Origin: JBJKRF01 sp046704785
GTDB taxonomy: Bacteria; Chloroflexota; Anaerolineae; Anaerolineales; Villigracilaceae
Reading direction: 5' to 3'
Assembly (NCBI GenBank): GCA_046704785.1
Contig: JBJKRF010000113.1
Coordinates: forward strand, 1 to 17,896
Length of the DNA: 17,896 bases
The notes beneath the pieces were generated by a model that worked only from the letters and a program-made list of their open reading frames with translations, did no database searches and was not told the DNA's origin. Below are positions 1-6,320 of the stretch, piece by piece; position 1 is the first letter of the stretch, and the number at the start of each line of letters is the position of its first letter. The position numbers and the translations under genes are program-made.

Positions 1-183
1 TGCCCATGAAAAATCATCTTTGATGGGGCTTTTTCTGTTGTGTGGCTCCTTCATCCTTAAATTCTCTGTGGGGCAAGTCTGAATCTGGCTCCAGTTGGCG
101 AGTCTCAGAAGTTGGTTTCTGAGGAGCGCCGTCGAGATTCCCGCCGGGCCGCCGCCCAGGATGAGGATGTCAAACGTCTGCAT
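1..183 (-). pseudogene. 5' fragment of an FAD/NAD(P)-dependent oxidoreductase, probably broken, running off the window
   Basis: Read on the minus strand from the ATG at 183, the frame is open to the window edge (61 codons). It starts MQTFDILILGGGPAGISTAL, which is the beta-strand/GxGxxG-type dinucleotide-binding fingerprint (here GGGPAG) found at the extreme N-terminus of FAD-dependent oxidoreductases such as the geranylgeranyl-reductase and thioredoxin-reductase-like families. After about residue 21 the translation (LLRNQLLRLANW and onward) no longer resembles such a protein: the expected acidic end of the second strand is not visible, and the tail is a low-structure mix. A plus-strand terminator-like hairpin also lies inside it. 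I infer a truncated or rearranged remnant with an intact promoter. The alternative is a real divergent gene that continues left of the window. The fold call for the first 20 residues is firm; the gene's state is uncertain. Confidence 0.45.
2..36 (+). terminator. Possible intrinsic terminator reading rightward
   Basis: The arms GCCCAT (2-7) and ATGGGGC (23-29, one bulged G), with inner AAA/TTT pairing, are followed by TTTTTCTGTT. It would end a plus-strand gene lying left of the window. The stem is short and imperfect. Confidence 0.3.
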
Positions 184-189
184 ACAAAA

Positions 190-218
190 ATTGTATTGAG
201 TTTTGAAATAGGTGTAAA
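190..218 (-). promoter_or_regulatory. Sigma70-type promoter for a leaderless start
   Basis: On the minus strand a -35 TTTACA (218-213) and a -10 TACAAT (195-190) are separated by exactly 17 bases. Each differs from consensus at one position. The expected transcription start, seven bases past the -10, falls on the A of the ATG at 183, and no Shine-Dalgarno sequence is present. This is the best sigma70 match I found in the window and implies a leaderless mRNA for the oxidoreductase fragment. Confidence 0.6.
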
Positions 219-284
219 GATGGTTGGGATAGGGTCTTTTCAAAAGCGATGGTCGCCCGGCGGCCCTGTCCGGCCTTCCTGACG

Positions 285-290
285 TATAAT
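285..290 (+). promoter_or_regulatory. Candidate -10 box for the TIR-FGE gene
   Basis: A consensus TATAAT lies at 285-290, but no recognisable -35 sits 16-18 bases upstream. If used, the leader would be about 100 bases. The rest of 184-398 holds no gene that I can see. Confidence 0.25.
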
Positions 291-350
291 TAATTCGGTT
301 AAGTGGGTTTGATGAGTAGATATGGGCCCCCATCGATCTGTTTTGCCCAC

Positions 351-367
351 TGGTTCCCAGGGAGCCA
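351..367. promoter_or_regulatory. Near-perfect palindrome upstream of the TIR-FGE gene
   Basis: TGGTTCCC (351-358) and GGGAGCCA (360-367) are inverted copies with one mismatch around a single A. The site lies 31 bases before the chosen start codon and could be an operator half-site pair. Function is not known. Confidence 0.25.
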
Positions 368-398
368 TTAATTCTATGAAGGCCTTGCGGTGGTTTCA

Positions 399-1982
399 AT
401 GAGCTCGATCTTCATCAGTTACAGCCATAAAGATAAAGACTACGTTCACAAACTGCATCGCAGCCTGCTCAAGCAGGGCCTGGATGCCTGGATCGACGAC
501 CGTATCGATTACGGCTCCCGCTGGCCGCGCGAGATCGAAAAGCGCATCCGGGCGTGCCGTGCGTTCGTCCTCGTCATGAGCCCGGATGCCGATGAGTCGG
601 AATGGGTTCAAAACGAGCTTTCCCTGGCGCGGCAGTTGGGCAAGCCCATCTTCCCGATTCTGCGGGCTGGTGAACCCTGGTGGCACCTGCGCACGACCCA
701 ATACAGTGATGCGCGGGATGGCAAGTTGCCGCCGCCGCGCTTCTTCGTGCGTCTGGCAGTGGCGGTGGCGCAGGAAGAGACAACCGCCGCTGCAGCGGCT
801 GAAAACGAAGCCGGCGTCGAGACGGAGGGTCAAGATAATATTTCTGTGCATGTGGATGGCAACGTCCAGGGCAATATCGTCATCGGCGACCAAAACAGCC
901 TGCGGTCTGCGCTCGCCAAGGCCTCGAAAGCAGCGCCGGCCAAAGCATCCGTGACGAAAGAGTCGTCTGAAGCGCGAACGCAGAAACACGGCATCCATCT
1001 AACGACCGAATTGGTCATCGCCTTGATCGGCGCCGCTGCGACGATTGTCGCGGCGGTCATTCCTTTATTGAAGGATTCGTCTCCACCGCTGCTGCCGCCC
1101 ACCGCCAGCCGGACGGCGACCTCCGTTCCGATGGCGGCGACCCACGCTCCGCCGGAGACGCCTACCTTTTTGCCGGCCAGCCCAACGCCGATTGTATCTC
1201 CCAGCGCAACGCCCGCTCCCAGCTTGACTCCGGGCAAAGAGGCCGCTACCTCTACCGCCACGCTGCTGCCCCTCGCGCTGAGCGATTCCAAGGGCGCATC
1301 CATGCGTCTGATTCCGGCCAGCAGTTTCGTCATGGGCAGTACCCAGGGCAGCGCCGAGGAGCGTCCCATCCAGAGTCTCTACCTGAACAGTTTTTACATC
1401 GATCAATATGAAGTGACCAATGCGCTCTACAAAGCGTGTGTGGAGGCGAGTGTCTGCAAAAAGCCGACGAACCTCAGTTCCCAGACGCGCCCAAATTACT
1501 ATGACGACTCCGCTTTCGACAACTATCCTGTCCTGTATGTTACCTGGGAGATGGCGCGCACTTATTGCGAGACGTGGCGTGGGGCGCGTTTGCCCAGCGA
1601 GGCGGAATGGGAGAAAGCCGCCCGCGGCACTGACGCCCGCACTTATCCGTGGGGAGAAGGCATCGACGTGACGCGGGCCAACTACGGCCAGCGCATCGGG
1701 GATACGACCCCTGTCGATCGCTACGGCAGCGGCAAGAGCATTTATGGCGTTTTCGATATGGCGGGAAACGTGTCGGAGTGGGTGAGCAGCCTGTACAAAT
1801 CCTATCCCTACGATGCAAACGATGGCCGCGAAGAATTATTCGTGTCGGCGGGGGCCCGCATCCTGCGCGGCGGCTCGTGGTCTTCCAGCCCAGACGGAGC
1901 ACGTTCTTTCACGCGGGCCTGGAGCGACCCTACCAGTAGCGGCAATACGGTGGGCTTTCGCTGCGCCGAGTCATTGCCTTGA
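399..1982 (+). CDS. TIR domain - transmembrane - FGE-sulfatase (formylglycine-generating-enzyme-like) protein
   Basis: This encodes 527 residues. Residues 1-122 form a TIR domain beginning SSIFISYSHKD. The WVQNEL helix carries the Glu (residue 73) that corresponds to the catalytic Glu of NAD-cleaving TIR domains. A Gly/Asn-rich segment, GNVQGNIVIGDQN (155-167), follows, then one membrane helix (about 203-224), a Pro/Thr/Ser-rich stalk (to about 295) and an FGE-sulfatase domain (about 298-524). Family marks in that domain are the MGS, DQYEVTN, RLPSEAEWEKAARG, YPWG, MAGNVSEWV, RGGSW and VGFR motifs. Likely topology is TIR inside and FGE outside. In such proteins the FGE fold usually acts as a C-type-lectin-like binding module rather than as an enzyme, so a sensor or defence role is inferred. 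ATG 399 is chosen because the TIR domain starts at once and GGTGG lies 5 bases upstream. GTG 390, with GAAGG 7 bases upstream, is a fair alternative adding three residues. The gene converges on the PP2C gene with 44 bases between stops and no clear terminator. Confidence 0.9.
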   Translation: MSSIFISYSHKDKDYVHKLHRSLLKQGLDAWIDDRIDYGSRWPREIEKRIRACRAFVLVMSPDADESEWVQNELSLARQLGKPIFPILRAGEPWWHLRTTQYSDARDGKLPPPRFFVRLAVAVAQEETTAAAAAENEAGVETEGQDNISVHVDGNVQGNIVIGDQNSLRSALAKASKAAPAKASVTKESSEARTQKHGIHLTTELVIALIGAAATIVAAVIPLLKDSSPPLLPPTASRTATSVPMAATHAPPETPTFLPASPTPIVSPSATPAPSLTPGKEAATSTATLLPLALSDSKGASMRLIPASSFVMGSTQGSAEERPIQSLYLNSFYIDQYEVTNALYKACVEASVCKKPTNLSSQTRPNYYDDSAFDNYPVLYVTWEMARTYCETWRGARLPSEAEWEKAARGTDARTYPWGEGIDVTRANYGQRIGDTTPVDRYGSGKSIYGVFDMAGNVSEWVSSLYKSYPYDANDGREELFVSAGARILRGGSWSSSPDGARSFTRAWSDPTSSGNTVGFRCAESLP

Positions 1983-2026
1983 ATGTTCCTATTGCTCCAT
2001 ATGGCGTTGGGAAGAAAAAGTCAGAG

Positions 2027-2872
2027 TCAGCCGGATAACCAGTTGGGGGGATGCTGCTGGGCCTCCCAGGGCATGCCTAACATGACGACCGTAATATTAT
2101 CGTGACCGCCGCGTGAATTCGCCAGCGCGATCAGATTTTCCACTGCCTGTTTCAACGTTCGCCCGTTCAGGCTGCCCAGAATTTCCCAATCCTGCACCAG
2201 GTCGGTTAAGCCGTCGCTACACATCATGACCACATCGCCGGGAGTCAGCAACATGCCCTGGTTGGCGCGGGCTTTGGAGTCGCTTTCGTTTGGATTCAGG
2301 AAAAGCCGCAGGTCCGGCGCGGGCGGTTCGGGCGAGCCCAGGTAGCGTCGGATGACATGCAAATTGGGATGGCTCTTCGCAATCGACTGGTCGAGCAAGC
2401 CTTTTTCCAGGGCTTCCTGCACCCAGGTGTGATCGCGGGTGAGTTGGTGAATGCGCTGTTCTCGCATCAGGTAAATGCGCGAGTCGCCGGCGTATCCGAT
2501 GTATAGCTGCTGGCCGATGATCAATACGCAGGAAGTGGTGGCCCCCATGCCTTTGCGTGAGGCGTCTTCCTCGGCTTTCGCCACGATGGTTTCGCTCGCG
2601 TTGTAGAAACTTTGCTGGAAAACCGCCAGCGGATGGCCCCCATCGCTCTCCTCGACCGCCTGACTGATTACATTGACCGCGATCTCCGAGGCGACTTCGC
2701 CCGCGCGATGACCGCCAATGCCATCCGACACGATCGCGAATAGCGCCGGCGTCGGATGGCATTGGCTGACGATAAATGCAGACACGGCAAAGTTATCCTC
2801 ATTGTTCTTGCCAGAGAGGCCCGGATCGCTTTGCGCGGCTACGTAAAGGTGTGCACGTTGGGATCGGATCAT
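2027..2872 (-). CDS. PP2C-family (PPM) serine/threonine protein phosphatase
   Basis: This 281-residue protein is a single cytosolic PP2C catalytic domain that removes phosphate from Ser/Thr with a two-metal centre. The family motifs are all present in order: SDPGLSGKNNEDNF (15-28), VSDGIGGHRAGE (48-59) supplying the metal-binding Asp and Gly, GMGATT (108-113), GYAGDSRIY (126-134), MMCSDGL (216-222) and GGHDNITVV (255-263). Length is close to the usual bacterial size of about 240-280, with no membrane segment or sensor domain. The ATG overlaps the stop of the FHA/VWA gene as ATGA (2872-2869) and has no strong Shine-Dalgarno sequence, so translation is probably coupled to that gene. With an FHA protein as operon partner and two kinases nearby, it is probably the eraser of the same phosphorylation circuit. 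The circuit is inference; the enzyme family is certain. Confidence 0.95.
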   Translation of the reverse strand: MIRSQRAHLYVAAQSDPGLSGKNNEDNFAVSAFIVSQCHPTPALFAIVSDGIGGHRAGEVASEIAVNVISQAVEESDGGHPLAVFQQSFYNASETIVAKAEEDASRKGMGATTSCVLIIGQQLYIGYAGDSRIYLMREQRIHQLTRDHTWVQEALEKGLLDQSIAKSHPNLHVIRRYLGSPEPPAPDLRLFLNPNESDSKARANQGMLLTPGDVVMMCSDGLTDLVQDWEILGSLNGRTLKQAVENLIALANSRGGHDNITVVMLGMPWEAQQHPPNWLSG

Positions 2873-4764
2873 CCGTCTTTGAGCAACGCTATGCTTGGTT
2901 TAGGCGTAGATGGCGGTTTGCTCAAGACAAACCGGTAGGTTAAGTTACCAAAGTGTACCACATCCCCGTGCTTGAGAATACGCCCCTCTTTGGGGATACG
3001 TTCGTAATTGACCCATGTCCCGGCCACCGAGTTCTGGTCGGCAAGCAGGAACTGCCCCTGCCCATCCCGCCGCAGACGGGCGTGAAGCGACGAGATCGAT
3101 GGGTCGTCGAGGATGGTGCCGGCTTGCGTGGGATCAGTGCCGAAGGTCAACTCCGGTCCCGCCAGGGAAATCGGGTCTCCTGCAGCGGGCTGGCCGTCCA
3201 AGGTCAGTTTAACGAAATAGGCCGGCGGCGGGGGCGCCCTGTGCGGCATCCATGCGAACAACCCGTCGCGCTGCCGGCTGTGTGCTTCGGCAAGCTCGTT
3301 TACTGGTTGGGTCACCGGGTCCTGCTGGAACTGGCGCTGGCGGCGGCGCTCAGCCAACACAACCAGCAAACCTGAACGCCCGCCCCAGAAGAGCAGCCCC
3401 AGCACGACGACCCCGGCCAGCAACAGAAACAGAATGGTCACTGCCACACGGTTGCGCAGCAGCAGCCCTGTAATTCCGCCGGGCGGTTGCAGCACCGAGA
3501 CCTGCACCGGCACCTCCACACTGGTGCGGCTGAGCCCCAGGCTGTCTTCGGCCTCCACCTTCAGGCTGTGTTGTCCGCTGGCCACGTATTTGCTCAAATC
3601 CCAGGTGAACTTATCGAAGGGCGCCTGGGTGTTTTCAGCCACCTTCTGCCCGTCTACATACAACGTCGTACGGACCAACGGGCGCGGATGTCCGTCCGGG
3701 AATTCCACCAACATCGAAATGCTCTCTTCTTTGGGCTGGAAACTGTCGATGTTGAAGGGATCGTCCGGGTTCTGACGCGTGATCTGGATGGGTGGTGAGA
3801 GCAAAGCCGGATTGGGCGGTTCGACGTTGACGTTAAACGACTCCGGTTGACTGGTCACGCTCAACCCGTTTGCGTTTACCTGTACCGACAGGCTCTGCGT
3901 CCCCGACGTGCGTATCTTGGAAGTATACGTCAGTGTGTAAGCATGGCGTAACGGAGAGAACCACGTTTCGGGGTTGGGCAAAGCCTCGGCGCCGGTAAAA
4001 CTCATGTATAAGCCCCCGCTGGTATTGGCCAGGTCTTGCAAAGCCAGCGCACCCGGATGGGTCAGGTAGGCGTTTGAATCTGTCATCCAGACGTAAACGC
4101 GGATGCCGGCCTGCTGGGCGCGGTCACTGAGATTCTTCAGGCTGCCGATGGCCTGATTGTCGAGGTGGCCGGAAATCAGCAGGATGGCCGGTTTGGCACC
4201 CGGCACGGGCGGCGTATCCTGCACCGCATCCAACGCAAAGGAAAGCGCCGCCAAACTGGGCGTGGAAGTGCGTGGGGCCGGATCGAAGCTGTCGAAGCCG
4301 GTTTTCCATTCCGTCGAAGAGACGTGCGAGAGCACCACGCCGCCGTTCCAGGCCAGGCTCAAGTCGTCTTTGCTATCAGAAGGGAGCGCGCCGACCCAGT
4401 CGTCTAGCACCGAAACGATCTTGTCGTACCGTGATAGGCCGTAGGCGTCGCGCACGCCCAACGTCGGCCCGGAATTGACCGCCACGGTCAACTGCAAAGG
4501 AGGCGCAAACTCCGACAGGTCGTCAGCCTTCAGCACTTGGCCGTTTTCCAACACGGAAACTTGGTCGAGGTTCAAGTGGGAAACAAACTGACCCTGGTCG
4601 TCGAACACGTCGAGCAGGGTGGAAATCGTTGGGAATTTACTCAGGTCGGGCGGGGTAATAGTTGCAAAGGCTTGCGACTGGGCGCGCACGGAAAGCGCCG
4701 GAAGCAGCAAGCTACTCATTACCAGGAGAGTAAAAAACTTGCAGAGAATGCGTGATCGAAACAA
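2869..4764 (-). CDS. Membrane protein with extracellular VWA-like and Ig-like domains and a cytosolic FHA domain
   Basis: This encodes 631 residues from TTG 4764. A signal peptide is clear: a basic start (FRSRILCK), a hydrophobic core and an AxA-like SVRAQ end near residue 29. Next come a short beta-rich region, a VWA-like fold (about 91-265; strands LTVAVNSG, DLSLAWN, AILLISGH and IRVYVWMTD), an Ig-like domain (about 328-422), one membrane helix (about 440-461), a basic linker, and a C-terminal FHA domain (about 537-613; FGTD, SISSLHARL, GTWVN and HGDVVHFG). The FHA domain faces the cytosol, where it would bind phosphothreonine. The VWA metal site is degenerate (NSGP where DxSxS is expected). 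The frame is open much further upstream, to 5553, but the signal peptide and AGGA (4774-4771) fix the start at TTG 4764; ATG 4719 would spoil the signal peptide. It is followed by the PP2C gene with a 4-base overlap. The ligand of the outer part is unknown. Confidence 0.85.
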   Translation of the reverse strand: MFRSRILCKFFTLLVMSSLLLPALSVRAQSQAFATITPPDLSKFPTISTLLDVFDDQGQFVSHLNLDQVSVLENGQVLKADDLSEFAPPLQLTVAVNSGPTLGVRDAYGLSRYDKIVSVLDDWVGALPSDSKDDLSLAWNGGVVLSHVSSTEWKTGFDSFDPAPRTSTPSLAALSFALDAVQDTPPVPGAKPAILLISGHLDNQAIGSLKNLSDRAQQAGIRVYVWMTDSNAYLTHPGALALQDLANTSGGLYMSFTGAEALPNPETWFSPLRHAYTLTYTSKIRTSGTQSLSVQVNANGLSVTSQPESFNVNVEPPNPALLSPPIQITRQNPDDPFNIDSFQPKEESISMLVEFPDGHPRPLVRTTLYVDGQKVAENTQAPFDKFTWDLSKYVASGQHSLKVEAEDSLGLSRTSVEVPVQVSVLQPPGGITGLLLRNRVAVTILFLLLAGVVVLGLLFWGGRSGLLVVLAERRRQRQFQQDPVTQPVNELAEAHSRQRDGLFAWMPHRAPPPPAYFVKLTLDGQPAAGDPISLAGPELTFGTDPTQAGTILDDPSISSLHARLRRDGQGQFLLADQNSVAGTWVNYERIPKEGRILKHGDVVHFGNLTYRFVLSKPPSTPKPSIALLKDG

Positions 4765-4770
4765 GGGTCG

Positions 4771-4774
4771 TCCT
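4771..4774 (-). promoter_or_regulatory. Ribosome-binding site that fixes a TTG start
   Basis: AGGA on the minus strand lies 6 bases before TTG 4764. No comparable site precedes the in-frame ATG at 4719. Together with the signal peptide this decides the start of the VWA/FHA gene. Confidence 0.6.
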
Positions 4775-4819
4775 GATGCGTTGATTTCCGGGAACCGGTT
4801 ATCAAGAGAATAATAACGC

Positions 4820-4862
4820 AAAAATGAAAAAGACGCGAAGCCTTTTTTCCCGTTCTTTGCGT
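4820..4862 (-). terminator. Second possible terminator hairpin in the 4765-4949 gap
   Basis: On the minus strand ACGCAAAG (4862-4855) can pair with CTTCGCGT (4840-4833), with one mismatch, and CTTTTTCATTTT follows. It would back up the perfect hairpin upstream. TATTAT at 4815-4810 might be a -10 for the VWA/FHA gene, but no -35 is visible. Confidence 0.35.
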
Positions 4863-4879
4863 TTCCTGCCCGCCGACGG

Positions 4880-4923
4880 TTAAACAAAGAGACTGTGTGC
4901 AGCGCTCTACGCCACACACAGTC
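4880..4923 (-). terminator. Hairpin terminator of the xpt-guaA operon
   Basis: Perfect 9-base arms GACTGTGTG (4891-4899) and CACACAGTC (4915-4923) lie 27 bases past the stop of the polytopic membrane-protein gene. On the minus strand the stem is followed by TCTTTGTTTAA, a modest T-rich tail. Confidence 0.6.
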
Positions 4924-4949
4924 ATCAATTCGATCGAATTTCCCTGTTT

Positions 4950-5921
4950 TTACTGTGGTTCCGGGTTTTCCACAGGCGCAGGAATCGCGGGCGTTGCAGG
5001 GGGCACAGGGTGGGTCAGGCGGGAGAAGGTCAACGTCCACGCGGACTCGACGTAGGCAATCGCGATGCCGTGCAGCAGGAGATAGATCAGCAGGTAGACC
5101 AGGAAGCCGATCGCAGCAATGATCAGTGTGGCCCGAATGGCGATGTCGCCTCCTATGGCAAATCCGACAATCGCCGGGATGGCTATCAGTATGAATGGCA
5201 GGGCCAGGACAAATCCAAATACGACCTGGATTACGAACAGGATCAACGCCATGACCAGCACTGGTCCCAGGTTGAGACGGACAACTTCCCAGCCGCGTCC
5301 CAGGCTGTCGGCAATGCCGCGGTCCTCGGCGATAATGGAGATGATGGCCTGCTCGAGCACCAAGTTGATCAGGATAATGATTGGAATGAGAATGGGCACC
5401 AGGCAGCAAAGGCAGAGAAGCCCGATACCGGCGGTCAGTGCGGCAAATCCAATCGCCGGGATGAGCAGCAAGAGGACGAGAACAAACGTGGTGAACCAGA
5501 CCAGTAGCAATAGCAGGAAGACGCGCCAGAAATAAGGCGTACTCTCTGTCCATAATTCCGCAAAGCCAAGATGTTCGGCTCCTTCATCGGCTTTGAGCGT
5601 TCCCTTGATCAGGCCAATACGGCCGATCGTGCCAATCACGAGGAACAGAATCCATAAGATACAGAAGAAGAGCAGCAGACCTGCCACAATGCCAATCAAT
5701 AGGCCGGTATTGTGGGAGAGTTGCGTAAAGAAACGCTGAATTTCCGGGGGCAGGTTCACGCTGCCAGGGTTATTCCCGGAGTAGTTGTAGTTAAACCTGC
5801 TGTTTCCTCCACCCCCGCCGCCGCTGGCGCATCCGGCCATGATGCCAAAAATCCACAGAACCTTGAACTTCCAGATGATCTGCCAGGCTTTCGTCAGGAC
5901 TTCACCAAAATTGAGATTCAT
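4950..5921 (-). CDS. Polytopic membrane protein of unknown function
   Basis: This encodes 323 residues. An N-terminal segment MNLNFGEVLTKAWQIIWKFK precedes the first hydrophobic stretch (about 20-32). A Gly/Asn-rich loop (34-56) follows, then about six further hydrophobic segments (73-99, 133-155, 156-188 probably two, 218-250, 264-290), and a Pro-rich C-terminal tail (305-323). The layout resembles the membrane-domain proteins often annotated as glycerophosphodiester-phosphodiesterase membrane-domain-like or DUF, but I see no catalytic motif. The ATG overlaps the stop of the upstream small gene as ATGA, and AAGGAG sits 8 bases before it, so the start is secure. It is the last gene of the xpt operon and is followed by a hairpin terminator. 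A role in membrane biogenesis or transport can only be guessed. Confidence 0.85.
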   Translation of the reverse strand: MNLNFGEVLTKAWQIIWKFKVLWIFGIMAGCASGGGGGGNSRFNYNYSGNNPGSVNLPPEIQRFFTQLSHNTGLLIGIVAGLLLFFCILWILFLVIGTIGRIGLIKGTLKADEGAEHLGFAELWTESTPYFWRVFLLLLLVWFTTFVLVLLLLIPAIGFAALTAGIGLLCLCCLVPILIPIIILINLVLEQAIISIIAEDRGIADSLGRGWEVVRLNLGPVLVMALILFVIQVVFGFVLALPFILIAIPAIVGFAIGGDIAIRATLIIAAIGFLVYLLIYLLLHGIAIAYVESAWTLTFSRLTHPVPPATPAIPAPVENPEPQ

Positions 5922-6292
5922 TCGTCATTCTCCTTGTCTTCGATGAACCGGTCGTCGTCTGCTCCCGGCAGCCGAATCCATTGATGTGCGCCGGCCCAAA
6001 CCAGTAGCGGAACGCCAATGGCTGTTCCGGCCACCGAGTACGGCACTCCGGCGATGATTCCCATCACCAGTCCTTTCGCCACCGAGACGCCCCAGGTCTC
6101 CCTGGCAACATAGCGTTGGATAAACAGCGTAGCGAGGAACCCCAACACGCCAACGCCCAAACTGGTGAACAACAACACGAGCGGGTCTAGAAACTCAAAG
6201 ACGTTGAAAATATTATCCAGGGCCAGAACTGCCAACGCGGCCAACGGGTGGATTGGCGGCGCTGGTACAACGGAGTGCTTCTCTTCGCTCAC
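5918..6292 (-). CDS. Small integral membrane protein, hypothetical
   Basis: This encodes 124 residues from GTG 6292. GAGGAG lies 6 bases upstream of the GTG, a better start than any upstream codon in a frame that otherwise runs back inside guaA. It has a polar N-terminus, one or two hydrophobic segments at about 30-58 (FEFLDPLVLLFTSLGVGVLG), an amphipathic RYVARETWG stretch, another hydrophobic segment at about 71-102, and an acidic tail (DDDRFIEDKENDE). The gap to guaA is 28 bases and it overlaps the following membrane-protein gene by 4 bases. The tight coupling suggests the two membrane proteins work together. I do not recognise a family. Confidence 0.75.
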   Translation of the reverse strand: MSEEKHSVVPAPPIHPLAALAVLALDNIFNVFEFLDPLVLLFTSLGVGVLGFLATLFIQRYVARETWGVSVAKGLVMGIIAGVPYSVAGTAIGVPLLVWAGAHQWIRLPGADDDRFIEDKENDE

Positions 6293-6320
6293 AGATGGCT
6301 CCTCACGCACAAGATATACG

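Noticed and set aside
1983..2026. Terminator between the convergent TIR-FGE and PP2C genes
   Set aside because: No hairpin with a T-run on either strand is visible in these 44 bases.
5010..5535. Plus-strand open frames opposite the polytopic membrane protein
   Set aside because: They are shadows of a hydrophobic gene on the other strand, with polar, low-complexity products and no family features.
4765..5553. N-terminal extension of the VWA/FHA protein up to ATG 5553
   Set aside because: It overlaps the well-supported membrane-protein gene in another frame, crosses a terminator, and would bury the signal peptide in the middle of the protein.
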